From a virus: 63,871 nucleotides of DNA. Positions 17,322 to 25,475 of this stretch are shown piece after piece. A model generated the notes under the pieces. It searched no databases, had not been told where the DNA came from, and saw nothing but the letters and a program-made list of their open reading frames with translations. The stretch covers positions 1 through 63,871 of IMG/VR virus record IMGVR_UViG_3300025012_000086, one strand, 5' to 3'. How positions within the stretch are numbered: position 1 is the first letter of the stretch; each line of letters opens with the position of its first letter. The position numbers and the translations under genes were made by a program.

Positions 17322-17847
17322 TTGTCTTCCCCCGAAATTGTTTTATAAACGCTGCAGCGGACGAGTTGTTGTCGTCATACGGGAAACCGAGACACTGCTC
17401 TGCGGCATACCTATGACATACCGCTTCGGCGATGTCGTGGAATCTGCCAAGGAACACCTGCTTGCCATGGATGGCTATTTGCGCCTGCCATCTCCCCCGG
17501 CTTCTGCATATTCCACAGACCCCAGTAGTGTTGTTGCTGTTGAGGCTTCTGTTTCTCTGCTGCTGCTGGTGTGTCACAACCCGCAAATTTTTACGCCAAT
17601 TATGATGCCTAATTCTGTCTTCATGGTCAACGGTGTCACAGTTATCAATATAACCATCGGTATATATTATAGCTAGTCGATGCGCACCATACATATAACC
17701 ATCTATTTTCACAACAACATATCCATCGCTATTAACACAACCTGCGACTTCACCAACGGTAGCGCCGTGAACATACTTTCTCCACGTGAACAAGCCAGTG
17801 TTCATGTCGTAACAAAGTAGCTCCCTCAACCTGTCTTGCGTTATCAT
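17314..17847 (-). CDS. HNH homing endonuclease with AP2-like domain (copy 1)
   Basis: 177 residues. An N-terminal helix and strand are followed by the HNH_3-type core (TVDHEDRIRHHNWRKNLRVVT) and a C-terminal AP2-like DNA-binding beta sheet (GVCGICRSRGRWQAQIAIHG) ending in a RYAAEQCLGF helix also present in the 40310 copy. The ATG overlaps the exonuclease stop (ATGA) and its end overlaps the phosphoesterase start by 8 bases, an unusually tight fit for a mobile gene. A free-standing homing endonuclease is the likely identity. Confidence 0.85.
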   Translation of the reverse strand: MITQDRLRELLCYDMNTGLFTWRKYVHGATVGEVAGCVNSDGYVVVKIDGYMYGAHRLAIIYTDGYIDNCDTVDHEDRIRHHNWRKNLRVVTHQQQQRNRSLNSNNTTGVCGICRSRGRWQAQIAIHGKQVFLGRFHDIAEAVCHRYAAEQCLGFPYDDNNSSAAAFIKQFRGKTNG

Positions 17848-18440
17848 TTCATCCTTGATACAAGCTCGTCAAGCTCGCGACAGAAACAAATTAGTTCGTG
17901 GCGTAATTTCGAGATAAGAATCTCATCTCTGGGTATTCTCAGGATTAATGGCACCTCGCTCTCGTGGTATGAGATGAAGTACCACCACGGCCTGCCGGTC
18001 ACCAACATGCAGCCCTGGACCTGCAGAAGATACTTCGAGGGAAGGACGCCACGGCGCAGGTATTCAATATGGGTCTTTTGCTCGGGAGATTTGGCCTCGC
18101 ATCCTCCTTCCTGGCCGATAAGACCATCGGGGGAACAGCCGTAGAGCCGGTCATCAGACAGACAGAATCCGACAGGGGTAATCTCCACATCCTCCACCAT
18201 GGAGAGCACGGCCAGCGCCTTAGGCTCATTGCGAATGCCGTCAGACATGGGGTTGGACACGAAGGCCTCCTGCATCTGCCCGGTTATGCGCTCCTGGGCG
18301 AGGATCTTCATGTAGCCGTCACGCTGACCGCTCCTCGCCCCCTTGGTTGTCATGATATGAGAGAACTTCGAGGCGGTGGGCCTCCCTACCCTCGCCTCGT
18401 ACCATTCCGGGGTCCGTTGATCACAGTCGATTATGATCAT
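17844..18440 (-). CDS. YqaJ/lambda-exonuclease-type recombination nuclease
   Basis: I chose ATG 18440 because it overlaps the upstream stop (ATGA) and begins MIIIDCDQRTPEWYEAR, the usual start of this family; a longer reading adds 35 non-conserved residues. The 198 residues carry the PD-(D/E)xK core: NEPKAL, then CSPDGLIG and CEAKSP, then the LLQVQGCMLVTG helix. It should degrade one strand of duplex DNA to feed the annealing protein encoded just upstream. Confidence 0.85.
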   Translation of the reverse strand: MIIIDCDQRTPEWYEARVGRPTASKFSHIMTTKGARSGQRDGYMKILAQERITGQMQEAFVSNPMSDGIRNEPKALAVLSMVEDVEITPVGFCLSDDRLYGCSPDGLIGQEGGCEAKSPEQKTHIEYLRRGVLPSKYLLQVQGCMLVTGRPWWYFISYHESEVPLILRIPRDEILISKLRHELICFCRELDELVSRMK

Positions 18441-19282
18441 TTTTTCTGCCCCTCTTTGAATTCCTTGTAAGCCTTGCATTCGCCTGAGCAGGTAGCCGCC
18501 GAGCACATTTCCCCGGAGAGCATGAGGCCTGGAACTTGCGGGCACTCGAAGGTTGCGACCGCTGGCTTCTCCTCGACCTTAGTTTCGGTCTTGGTTTCCG
18601 GCTTTTTCCCGGCCATCTCCTTCTCTTTCTTCTTCTTTTTGATAGCGATCTGCTTCATCAGACCGGCTACATTCTTCGCCTCGATCTCGCTAAGCTCTTT
18701 GACGCCAGCCAGGTCTTTGAATTTGATCATATCCGCGCCGCTATCAACCAGCTCCTTCTTCATCGTTTCGAGCTGGGAGGCACTGATAAACACCTTCTTG
18801 TCCTCAGGTTTTTCGCCTTCGACTTCTCTGTACTTGGAACCGTCCCATAGTCCAGCATAGACGTCAGCAGCGACACCGAGCATCTTCATAGCTACCGACA
18901 GGGCGTCGGTAATAGCCATCTTGAAAGCCTCGTCGGAGGAGTAGAGTCCATTGGTTTCTTTCGCCGTGAACATGGAGCCACCAAGGCCCGGTATCGGTTC
19001 AGACCACACACCGTCAAGCTTGTACAGAAGCTCGATAGTGGCGAACGCGCACACTTGACCATCGACCGCAGCTTCAAGCCACTTTTCGGTAACCCTGTAC
19101 TTCCAGCCGAAGCCGCACGGCCCAAAGGTTTGCGTCATGGCCATGTAGCGCCACTGGGGGTTGATGTCGGTCTTGCCCTTCAGCCTGCCAGCCTGAATCG
19201 GGCGCAGGAATTGACCTGGGGGCTTCTCGACGCTATTCCATACCCTCATGTTTTTGTCAACGCTTTCTTCTTTTTCCGCCAT
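18437..19282 (-). CDS. Rad52-superfamily single-strand annealing protein
   Basis: Start ATG 19282 has AAAGGAG upstream; an in-frame ATG at 19318 lacks one. The 281-residue protein has an N-terminal core with TFGPCGFGWKYRVTEKW and a later SDEAFKMAITDALSVAMKML helix, as in Rad52/DUF1071-type phage recombinases. A lysine-rich linker follows, then a C-terminal Cys segment (CPQVPGLML...CSAATCSGECKAY) that may bind zinc. It is coupled to the exonuclease by a 4-base overlap, forming the classic annealase-exonuclease pair. Confidence 0.8.
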   Translation of the reverse strand: MAEKEESVDKNMRVWNSVEKPPGQFLRPIQAGRLKGKTDINPQWRYMAMTQTFGPCGFGWKYRVTEKWLEAAVDGQVCAFATIELLYKLDGVWSEPIPGLGGSMFTAKETNGLYSSDEAFKMAITDALSVAMKMLGVAADVYAGLWDGSKYREVEGEKPEDKKVFISASQLETMKKELVDSGADMIKFKDLAGVKELSEIEAKNVAGLMKQIAIKKKKKEKEMAGKKPETKTETKVEEKPAVATFECPQVPGLMLSGEMCSAATCSGECKAYKEFKEGQKK

Positions 19283-19574
19283 GGATGTCTCCTTTGATTG
19301 GTATGAGTCCGTTCTCATACATTATTTCCTGGGTACGAAACACACCTTCGTGATGCATAATCAGCAGCTCTTCACGGGTGAATCCCGGATGGCCATGATG
19401 TAAAACATTATGACACGACGAGCAACAATATGCAATAAAAAAATCAAGTCTTTTTGTCCCGACGCCACCGCCGTCAAGATGCGCCGGTACGGTAGTCTCG
19501 GGGTTGAAATTACACACCCCTGGAATCCTAACCTGGCACATCTGCCCCTTGGCGCTGTCGGTTAATTTACTCAT
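19257..19574 (-). CDS. DUF1364/YbcO-like nuclease
   Basis: 105 residues starting at ATG 19574. The pattern KLTDSAKGQMCQVRIPGVC, AHLDGGGVGTK and CCSSCHNVLH is the signature of DUF1364, whose YbcO member is a His-Cys HNH-like endonuclease in the lambdoid nin region. The gene overlaps the annealing-protein start by 26 bases. Its presence next to a NinB-like gene echoes lambda nin-region organisation. Confidence 0.85.
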   Translation of the reverse strand: MSKLTDSAKGQMCQVRIPGVCNFNPETTVPAHLDGGGVGTKRLDFFIAYCCSSCHNVLHHGHPGFTREELLIMHHEGVFRTQEIMYENGLIPIKGDIHGGKRRKR

Positions 19575-19681
19575 CAGAACACGAACGATACCAGGCCAGT
19601 GGCGATACAGGCGACAATTACCAGGAGTGTCCAGCCGATGTCGGCCCATCCGTAAATCCCAAACTCAGCAAGCTTTTTCAT
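19574..19681 (-). CDS. 35-residue single-pass membrane peptide
   Basis: A very short gene with GGAGGG before ATG 19681 and a TGA that overlaps the next start. The product has a basic N-terminus and one membrane span (about residues 17-34, WTLLVIVACIATGLVSFVF). It overlaps the NinB-like gene by 4 bases. The function of a membrane peptide inside a recombination operon is unknown. Confidence 0.6.
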   Translation of the reverse strand: MKKLAEFGIYGWADIGWTLLVIVACIATGLVSFVF

Positions 19682-20118
19682 CTTCCCTCCTTCTCTGCCT
19701 GTTCCAGCATAGCGTTCCACATCTCGTCCTCGTTTGGCTCGGGAATGTAAAGGCTCAGGAACTCCGCAGCAAACTGTATGATCTGCCGGTAATAGGCTAT
19801 GAACTCCTTGGTTGACAGTGAAGTTGTTGACTTCACGGTGGGGATCGGCCCCTTGTCATAGGACTTCAAGAACTTATCTTTAAAGAAGGCGTGGATTGAT
19901 TCCTTCTCCTGCCCGGTAAACTCGGAGATCATCTTATATGGTCCGCCGAACAGATAGCTATTCTGCTGGATCGATCTCTTCTTCTTTTTTGGACCGACAG
20001 TCATGGTCACTTCAGTTCCCTCGAAAATCTTCAACGCAGTCGTCCAGTTATACCGATTACTCGGCACGAAAGCGCCATCCTGGATACCACCATCAACTTG
20101 TACGTCACGTTTTCCCAT
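19678..20118 (-). CDS. NinB/Orf-like recombination mediator
   Basis: 146 residues. KKKKRSIQQNSYLFGG, the IHAFFKDKFL helix and STTSLSTKEFIAYYRQI match the order of motifs in NinB (lambda Orf), which binds single-stranded DNA and helps load recombinases. It is the first gene after a strong leftward promoter and opens the annealase-exonuclease operon. Confidence 0.85.
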   Translation of the reverse strand: MGKRDVQVDGGIQDGAFVPSNRYNWTTALKIFEGTEVTMTVGPKKKKRSIQQNSYLFGGPYKMISEFTGQEKESIHAFFKDKFLKSYDKGPIPTVKSTTSLSTKEFIAYYRQIIQFAAEFLSLYIPEPNEDEMWNAMLEQAEKEGR

Positions 20119-20140
20119 AGGGTCACCTCACTTTTCCTAC

Positions 20141-20169
20141 AATATACCGGGCAGGAAAGATTGTGTCAA
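20141..20169 (-). promoter_or_regulatory. Strong leftward promoter for the recombination operon
   Basis: On the minus strand TTGACA (20164-20169), 17-base spacer, TATATT (20141-20146). It is preceded by the shared ATTTTTATC block, and lies 23 bases before the ATG of the NinB-like gene. Confidence 0.8.
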
Positions 20170-20183
20170 GATAAAAATAACCG

Positions 20184-20212
20184 TTGACATTTTTTTTTAT
20201 TGGTGGTAAGAT
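20184..20212 (+). promoter_or_regulatory. Rightward promoter for the helicase-primase unit
   Basis: TTGACA (20184-20189), 17-base T-rich spacer, TAAGAT (20207-20212). It is back to back with the leftward promoter; the two -35 boxes are only 14 bases apart, so polymerase binding may be mutually exclusive. Confidence 0.75.
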
Positions 20213-20244
20213 TCCATCAAATACTTAAGCGATTGGAGATAGAT

Positions 20245-20787
20245 ATGATAGACCATTCTGAATTACGTAAGCTGGTAAAGTATAGTAAAATCACCGGATT
20301 ATTCACGTGGAAAAAAGCCAGGCCTGGTGTCGGCGTCGGCGAGCAATGTGGCCACGTGGACAAGGACGGCTATGTCCGCATACGGCTGGCTGGGCGAAAA
20401 TACTACGCTCAAGTCCTGGCGTGGTTCTACGTTACGGGCGAATGGCCAACTGGCCAAGTCGATCACCGCGACAGGGTGCGGACCAATAACAAATGGAGAA
20501 ACCTACGGGATGTTGAGCCAGTCGTCAACGCCAATAATCGAGGGAAGTTCTCGACCAACACGTCGGGAGTTTCCGGCATTGATCGTTCCAGGGGCAAATG
20601 GAGGGTTCGAATCACGGTCGAGGGGAGGAGGGTTCAAGTCGGGATGTTCAGCAGGTTTGACAAGGCTCGATCAGCTCGACGGGAAGCCTTGTTGTCGGTG
20701 TCGGTCGATCAATCTTCTTTCTCTTCCCCGGCTCAGTCTTTTTCTCTTTCGGCCAGGAAGGAAGTTTCTAATGGCTCAGATGTTTGA
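20245..20787 (+). CDS. HNH homing endonuclease with AP2-like domain (copy 2)
   Basis: 180 residues from ATG 20245 (GGAGAT upstream). It shows the same plan as the genes at 17314 and 40310: GLFTWKK start, HNH core QVDHRDRVRTNNKWRNLRDV, and AP2-like segment GVSGIDRSRGKWRVRI. Its C-terminus is Ser-rich and lacks the RYAAEQCLGF helix of the other two, so it may be a diverged or altered end. It is the first gene after the rightward promoter. Confidence 0.85.
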   Translation: MIDHSELRKLVKYSKITGLFTWKKARPGVGVGEQCGHVDKDGYVRIRLAGRKYYAQVLAWFYVTGEWPTGQVDHRDRVRTNNKWRNLRDVEPVVNANNRGKFSTNTSGVSGIDRSRGKWRVRITVEGRRVQVGMFSRFDKARSARREALLSVSVDQSSFSSPAQSFSLSARKEVSNGSDV

Positions 20788-20962
20788 TCAAGCTATTTGC
20801 CTTCATCCAGTTCTTTCCTGGCTGGAGAATCCTAAGACCGCTCAAGCACTCCCTACGGCACTATACAAAACTATCGCTCCGAAAATTTCAACTTCAAACA
20901 ACTGTTTGAAAGACAGTAATTACAATAATATACAAGGCAAAATGTATCATAAGTATCTGTAA
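20771..20962 (+). CDS. Hypothetical 63-residue protein
   Basis: ATG 20771 follows an AGGAAGGAAG ribosome site and overlaps the end of the HNH gene by 17 bases. No family is recognised. The N-terminal half looks helical, while the C-terminal half is Asn/Lys-rich and low in complexity. The strong ribosome site is the main support. Confidence 0.45.
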   Translation: MAQMFDQAICLHPVLSWLENPKTAQALPTALYKTIAPKISTSNNCLKDSNYNNIQGKMYHKYL

Positions 20963-20983
20963 TCTCATAGGAACACAAGAAAA

Positions 20984-22510
20984 ATGGTAAAATCTTATTC
21001 AAGTGAAAAAATATTCGAGAAAAGACAATATCAGCTTGACGCCGTCGAGAAAGCAAGGTACAATGTAGGGCTTGGTCATAAGCGTATTATAATTCACGCT
21101 CCGACCGGTTCCGGCAAGACCAAGATCGCAAGCGACATCACAGTGTTAGGGAGGGCCAGGCAGAAGAAGATCCTGTTCCTGGCAAACCGGCGCGAGCTTA
21201 TCTTCCAGGCGAAGAACACCCTTGAGGAAACCGGCCTCAACTGCGGCCTGATTATGGCTGGTGAGCCGCACAATCACGATGCCGATATTCAGATCGCCAG
21301 TATGCAAACGTACATCAGGCGGATGGACCTTGACGAACTGAAGTTCAATCGGTGGTGGCATGACGCGGATATCATTTTCGTTGACGAGTGCCACACCTCG
21401 ATCAGTCCCTCGTACATGAAGATCCTTAAGGCGTACGGAGATAGGGCGGTGGTTATCGGCCTCACCGCAACCCCTTGCAGATCTGACGGCAGAGGCCTGG
21501 GAGAATACTACTCCAAGATAGTCAAGACTGTCAGTATCGGCGAGCTTATCAAGCTTGGGTACTTAGTACCATTTCGGTATTTCGCGCCATCTATCCCTGA
21601 TTACTCTGATGCCCCTCCTCTCGTGAATGGTGACTACGCCATCGGCTACTTGGGACAGAAGCTCAACCAGAAGAAACTGATCGGCGACATCTACGACAAC
21701 TGGTCACAGATCTGCCCAGACCGCCCGACGATAGTCTTCGCAACCACCATCGCCCACTCTATCGCGCTCGAACAGCAATTCCTCTCACGTGGCATAGACG
21801 CCAGGCACCTTGACCATAAGACCCCCAAGGACTACCGGGCGGACTCGCTCGACAGGTTTAATAATGGGCGGCTGCAGGTTCTGATCAACCACGGGATTCT
21901 CTGCGAGGGAACTGATCTACCACCGGCCTCGTGTATCATCCTTGCCAGGGGCACTAAGTCGTTAGGCAGGTACATCCAGATGGGTGGTCGTGGTTCCAGG
22001 ACCAGTATGGAAACTGGCAAGCGCGACTGTATTATCCTCGACCACGGCGGCTGCATAAACGAGCACGGCTTTCTGGAGACTGATTACGAGTGGACCCTGG
22101 ACGGCACCAAGAAGGCATGGCAGGAACAGAAGCACGAAGTAGAGGAACATAAGCCTATGATCTGCTCCTCCTGTGGTGCTGTTATGGACGGCCTGACCGT
22201 GTGTCCAGACTGCGGATCTCCCATGAAAAGGTATGGCAAGATTCGCGAGGTCCAGGACGGCGAGTTGAAAGAAGTCGGAAAGAAAGAATTTACCATGGCC
22301 GACAAGAGGCAATTTTACGGCATGTGCGAATTCTACCGCATTGAAAAGGGATATAGCGAGGGTTGGGCCTCCCATAAATATCGTGATAAATTCGGGGTCT
22401 GGCCAAACCAGATCAAGGACACAATGCCAATACAGCCAGATCAGAAGTTCTTGAACTGGATCACGTATTGCAATATCAAACATGCGAAATCAAAAGGCAA
22501 ACATGCGTGA
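20984..22510 (+). CDS. SF2 DEAD/DEAH-box helicase
   Basis: 508 residues with the full superfamily 2 motif set: Walker A HAPTGSGKTK, DECH Walker B, LTATPCR (motif III) and QMGGRGSRTS (motif VI). A C-terminal four-cysteine zinc ribbon (CSSCG...CPDCG) is followed by a basic helical tail. Similar proteins serve as phage replication or recombination helicases. It is directly upstream of, and overlaps, the primase gene, so together they probably open and prime the phage origin; no phage polymerase is present. Confidence 0.9.
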   Translation: MVKSYSSEKIFEKRQYQLDAVEKARYNVGLGHKRIIIHAPTGSGKTKIASDITVLGRARQKKILFLANRRELIFQAKNTLEETGLNCGLIMAGEPHNHDADIQIASMQTYIRRMDLDELKFNRWWHDADIIFVDECHTSISPSYMKILKAYGDRAVVIGLTATPCRSDGRGLGEYYSKIVKTVSIGELIKLGYLVPFRYFAPSIPDYSDAPPLVNGDYAIGYLGQKLNQKKLIGDIYDNWSQICPDRPTIVFATTIAHSIALEQQFLSRGIDARHLDHKTPKDYRADSLDRFNNGRLQVLINHGILCEGTDLPPASCIILARGTKSLGRYIQMGGRGSRTSMETGKRDCIILDHGGCINEHGFLETDYEWTLDGTKKAWQEQKHEVEEHKPMICSSCGAVMDGLTVCPDCGSPMKRYGKIREVQDGELKEVGKKEFTMADKRQFYGMCEFYRIEKGYSEGWASHKYRDKFGVWPNQIKDTMPIQPDQKFLNWITYCNIKHAKSKGKHA

Positions 22511-23429
22511 CATCAAAGAAGAAGTAATCGGTAGATGGACGTCGATCTTCGAAAAATTCGGCATCAATGTCGGCGACGGCAGGCATACAGAATGCCCCTT
22601 ATGTGGATCACCAGGCCACAAGAAGCCCTTCAGGTACGACAATATTGACGGAACAGGTTCGTGGATCTGCAACTACTGCGGCGCTGGAGACGGCTGGCGA
22701 CTCCTCATGCAAAAGCTCGGAGTGGACTTTGCCGGTGCGGTCAAGGAGGTGTCGAACGTGATAGGGGTGTGTGAGGTCCGGAAGGGTGGCAGCGAAAGCA
22801 AAGCCTCCCCGGAAGCGCTTAGGAACCTGTTTAAGAATTCGGCCCCATTACGTCACGGAGACATCGCCAGTTGGTATCTGCAGAACAGGGGGCTTAGTGT
22901 ATTCCCTCCGACCCTGCGATCAACCAAGAGGTGCTGGGAAGCCGAGAAAAGGGCATTCCGTGATGCGCTACTGGCAGTGTTTCACTCTCACCAGGGCCAG
23001 GCCCTCACCATTCATCGTACCTACCTCAACAGCGACGGCGAGAAGCTTGGCGACATCCCTGACCCCAAGCGGATCATGCCGTCTCTCGGAAAACTCTCTG
23101 GCGGTGCCGTGCGGATCTTCGAGGCAACAGAAGTCCTTGGGATAGCCGAGGGGATAGAGACATCCATAGCAGCCTATCAGCTCTTCGACGTTCCGGTGTG
23201 GGCAGCTCTTACAGCTCAGCTCCTGGAGTCGTTCGAGCCTCCCGAGACGGTAAAGGTCATGCACATATTTGCCGATAACGACAAGAATTACCACGGACAA
23301 AAGGCCGCATACGCCCTGGCTCATCGCCTTATAATTGAGGCAGCTCGCGCCAAGAGGGAGATTGAGGTATTTGTCAGGGTTCCCGAGGCGGTTGACACGG
23401 ACTGGCTGGACGTCCTGAACGCAAGGTAA
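22503..23429 (+). CDS. Primase with zinc finger and Toprim domain
   Basis: 308 residues from ATG 22503 (AAAGG upstream, 8-base overlap with the helicase stop). The N-terminal zinc-binding site ECPLCGSPG...CNYCGAG resembles P4-type primases; the C-terminal half is a Toprim domain with GIAEGIETS and FADNDKN. It has no helicase domain, which the upstream SF2 gene may supply. A strong hairpin terminator lies 5 bases after the stop. Confidence 0.88.
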   Translation: MRDIKEEVIGRWTSIFEKFGINVGDGRHTECPLCGSPGHKKPFRYDNIDGTGSWICNYCGAGDGWRLLMQKLGVDFAGAVKEVSNVIGVCEVRKGGSESKASPEALRNLFKNSAPLRHGDIASWYLQNRGLSVFPPTLRSTKRCWEAEKRAFRDALLAVFHSHQGQALTIHRTYLNSDGEKLGDIPDPKRIMPSLGKLSGGAVRIFEATEVLGIAEGIETSIAAYQLFDVPVWAALTAQLLESFEPPETVKVMHIFADNDKNYHGQKAAYALAHRLIIEAARAKREIEVFVRVPEAVDTDWLDVLNAR

Positions 23430-23433
23430 AAGA

Positions 23434-23467
23434 AAAGGGCCGTCAAGATCAAACCTGACGGCCCTTT
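23434..23467. terminator. Bidirectional terminator between convergent genes
   Basis: AAAGGGCCGTCA, 10-base loop, TGACGGCCCTTT. The 12-bp stem lies between the primase stop and the stop of the convergent 23490 gene. The T-tract is better on the minus strand. Confidence 0.85.
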
Positions 23468-23489
23468 AGTAATCTGAAACCTGCAGCAA

Positions 23490-23834
23490 CTACTGAACTA
23501 TCTCATTCCCCCAGTTTTCCCAGGAGTGGTCGATCATGATTTCTTTCGGCGCGACTCCATAGCCGCCATCGGTGATCCACCACGGCATCGAGTCAACCGG
23601 CACCAGGAAGAATTCGTCAAGCTTCTCGTGTCGGATAGTCTGTCTGAATTGCACATCACGTTCACGCCTGTCGTTATCAATCCATGCCGGTGGTTTGATC
23701 CCCATTACTCCGTGGACCCAAAGCCACTGATCGAGACGCCTGCAGCACAGGGTCATGTTGGCCATTGCCGTCCCGACGATATGTTCACGCTTGACCTTCT
23801 TTGTAGGTGCCGGTAAGAGGATGATGTCGCCCAT
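23490..23834 (-). CDS. Hypothetical protein under a consensus promoter
   Basis: 114 residues, Trp-rich and with a basic N-terminus (APTKKVKREH). It stands alone as a single-gene unit between a near-perfect promoter and a strong terminator, so it should be highly and early expressed. No family recognised. Such isolated, strongly expressed small genes are often host-takeover or anti-defence factors (inference). Confidence 0.7.
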   Translation of the reverse strand: MGDIILLPAPTKKVKREHIVGTAMANMTLCCRRLDQWLWVHGVMGIKPPAWIDNDRRERDVQFRQTIRHEKLDEFFLVPVDSMPWWITDGGYGVAPKEIMIDHSWENWGNEIVQ

Positions 23835-23890
23835 TAAAACCTCCAGTAGAATGTTGTTTGTTTTCGGGGTGATTCCCCATTCATGTCACC

Positions 23891-23919
23891 ATTATATACC
23901 GATATAACTTCTATGTCAA
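23891..23919 (-). promoter_or_regulatory. Perfect consensus leftward promoter
   Basis: On the minus strand TTGACA (23914-23919), exactly 17 bases, TATAAT (23891-23896), with the shared ATTTTTAT block just upstream. It drives the single 23490 gene. Confidence 0.9.
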
Positions 23920-23933
23920 CATAAAAATAAATG

Positions 23934-23962
23934 TTGTATTTTCCCCGTTATCATGTTATATA
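23934..23962 (+). promoter_or_regulatory. Rightward promoter for the MazZ-like unit
   Basis: TTGTAT (23934-23939), 17-base spacer, TATATA (23957-23962), 44 bases before the ATG at 24007. It is back to back with the consensus leftward promoter. Confidence 0.6.
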
Positions 23963-24006
23963 AATACATAAGGACATAAGTTTTCAACCACAACAACGGA
24001 GGCCCC

Positions 24007-24417
24007 ATGAGAGAGTTCGAGACAGGAGCGACACGTGATGACGATGACGGAAAATTCGACTATGAAGGTTTCTTGGCACCGACCGTACTGGAGAGGTTCG
24101 CGGCCTACATGCACTTTCACCGCAAGCAGGCCAATGGCCAGTTCAGGGACTCAGATAACTGGCAGAAGGGAATCCCGAAGAAGCAGTACATGAAATCGAT
24201 GTATCGCCATTTTATGGACGTGTGGATGTTCCACCGTGGATACACGAGTCGAAACGGGGTGCTTATAGATATCGAGGAATCACTCTGCGCTCTGATGTTC
24301 AACGTTATGGGATATCTCTACGAAGTGCTCAAGAAGCGAGAGAGTGAGCGCAATGTCTTCGAGGTGGCTCGTCGGATGTGCGCGGAAAGAAATCACCCAG
24401 ACGAAGGGAGTTATTAA
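24007..24417 (+). CDS. MazZ-like dATP/dGTP diphosphohydrolase (N-terminal-type domain, DUF5664)
   Basis: 136 residues. The MREFETGATRDDDDGKFDYEGF start and SDNWQKGIPKKQYMKSMYRHF are diagnostic of the DUF5664/MazZ family, which hydrolyses deoxynucleoside triphosphates to monophosphates. In phages it adjusts nucleotide pools and in some supports diaminopurine genomes. No PurZ homologue is in this window, so ordinary pool control is more likely. The gene starts with GGAGG upstream and leads a rightward unit of small genes. Confidence 0.85.
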   Translation: MREFETGATRDDDDGKFDYEGFLAPTVLERFAAYMHFHRKQANGQFRDSDNWQKGIPKKQYMKSMYRHFMDVWMFHRGYTSRNGVLIDIEESLCALMFNVMGYLYEVLKKRESERNVFEVARRMCAERNHPDEGSY

Positions 24418-24432
24418 TTCAAAGGCTGTGCC

Positions 24433-24690
24433 ATGAAACTTACAAAAAAACAACTGACGGAGGAATTCGGTGCGCACTGGATAATCAGAAAAATTGATGT
24501 TTTCGCCGCTTCGGAACACGGCAGGACCACCTGGACCTTCAACCTGAGAAACGTAAAACATCAAGGGATGGTTATCTACCTGAACGAGATCCAGGGCGGT
24601 GCCGTGTTTATCGAAGAGGTCTACGAAAGGCTTTTAGATATTCACGAGGAGATGGAAAATGTGCAGATGCAAGGGAGAATCAGGCAATGA
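24433..24690 (+). CDS. Hypothetical small protein
   Basis: 85 residues, alternating beta segments and a C-terminal helix (EEVYERLLDIHEEMENVQ). AAAGG lies upstream of the ATG. It overlaps the next gene by 4 bases. No family recognised. Confidence 0.65.
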   Translation: MKLTKKQLTEEFGAHWIIRKIDVFAASEHGRTTWTFNLRNVKHQGMVIYLNEIQGGAVFIEEVYERLLDIHEEMENVQMQGRIRQ

Positions 24691-24998
24691 GTCAGATAAT
24701 TCAGGGCAAAAAGGGCGAAAGGACGGACAATGTGGCGATTCTGGAGCAGGTTGCCCTTGTCGAGGGGGTGGAGACAGTTCTCCTTGCTGTGGGGGAAATT
24801 GTCGAGACGAGCAGGGGGCGGGAGGTTGTCCCTGTAGCGGAGATCCAGGGGATGGCAATCCCAAAGGCGGCAATTGACGACGGCACCTGTAACAAGCAGG
24901 CCATGTACGAATGTCTCATGCAGGACTGGCTGAACTTCAAGTACGGCATGCGCCCGGTCCGCAACGAAAGAATCATCATCCCAGGAGGCCGAGCGTGA
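24687..24998 (+). CDS. Hypothetical protein
   Basis: 103 residues. The N-terminal two thirds are Val/Glu-rich and repetitive (VALVEGVETVLLAVGEIVET); the end is KYGMRPVRNERIIIPGG. It is coupled to both neighbours by 4-base overlaps. No family recognised. Confidence 0.6.
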   Translation: MSQIIQGKKGERTDNVAILEQVALVEGVETVLLAVGEIVETSRGREVVPVAEIQGMAIPKAAIDDGTCNKQAMYECLMQDWLNFKYGMRPVRNERIIIPGGRA

Positions 24999-25225
24999 GA
25001 ATGCATCCTTCGATCATGGCTCTGATATGTTTCGTCTCACTTATCGTCTGCGCCATGATAGCCGACACGGTACAGAAGCGCGATAGGTCGCAAGTGGTAA
25101 AGAATTCTCCCCCGGTAGATATAACCCTGACAATCCAAATGCAGGATACAAGCGGAAAGCTTACGCCAGTGCTATCGGGGTGCCTTATTATTCCTGGCCA
25201 GGAGGATGAAGATGAGCACAGTTAA
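24995..25225 (+). CDS. Single-pass membrane protein
   Basis: 76 residues. I prefer GTG 24995, which overlaps the upstream stop and sits 6 bases after AGGAGG; ATG 25001 is the alternative. One membrane span (about residues 6-24, IMALICFVSLIVCAMIA) is followed by a soluble beta-rich tail. No family recognised. Confidence 0.6.
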   Translation: MRMHPSIMALICFVSLIVCAMIADTVQKRDRSQVVKNSPPVDITLTIQMQDTSGKLTPVLSGCLIIPGQEDEDEHS

Positions 25226-25475
25226 GAATACCAAGGAAAAGTCATGGTGGGAGATCGAGGCTGACGGCAAGATCATCGGGATTATGGAAGAGTCAGGATC
25301 TACCCCCGGAGAGATCAAACGCCTTGAAAATCTGCAAGGCATATCGATCAGGCCAGCAACCCCGGAAAGCCTTATTAAGTTTGGGGCCAAGACCGTCATA
25401 CCGAAGAGTAAGGTGATGCAGTTTGAGCTTGCCTTTGAGATCAGCGAGTCGAAGAAGAAGAGGTATTATTCTTGA
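25212..25475 (+). CDS. Hypothetical protein
   Basis: 87 residues from ATG 25212, six bases after AGGAGG; ATG 25206 sits too close to that site. Sequence is mixed and basic at the C-terminus. Its stop overlaps the -35 box of the promoter at 25472. No family recognised. Confidence 0.6.
   Translation: MSTVKNTKEKSWWEIEADGKIIGIMEESGSTPGEIKRLENLQGISIRPATPESLIKFGAKTVIPKSKVMQFELAFEISESKKKRYYS

Noticed and set aside
24659-24877. A Cys/Gly-rich 72-residue frame within the 24687 gene
   Set aside because: It is an out-of-frame reading of the GC-rich stretch in the real gene and has no ribosome site.
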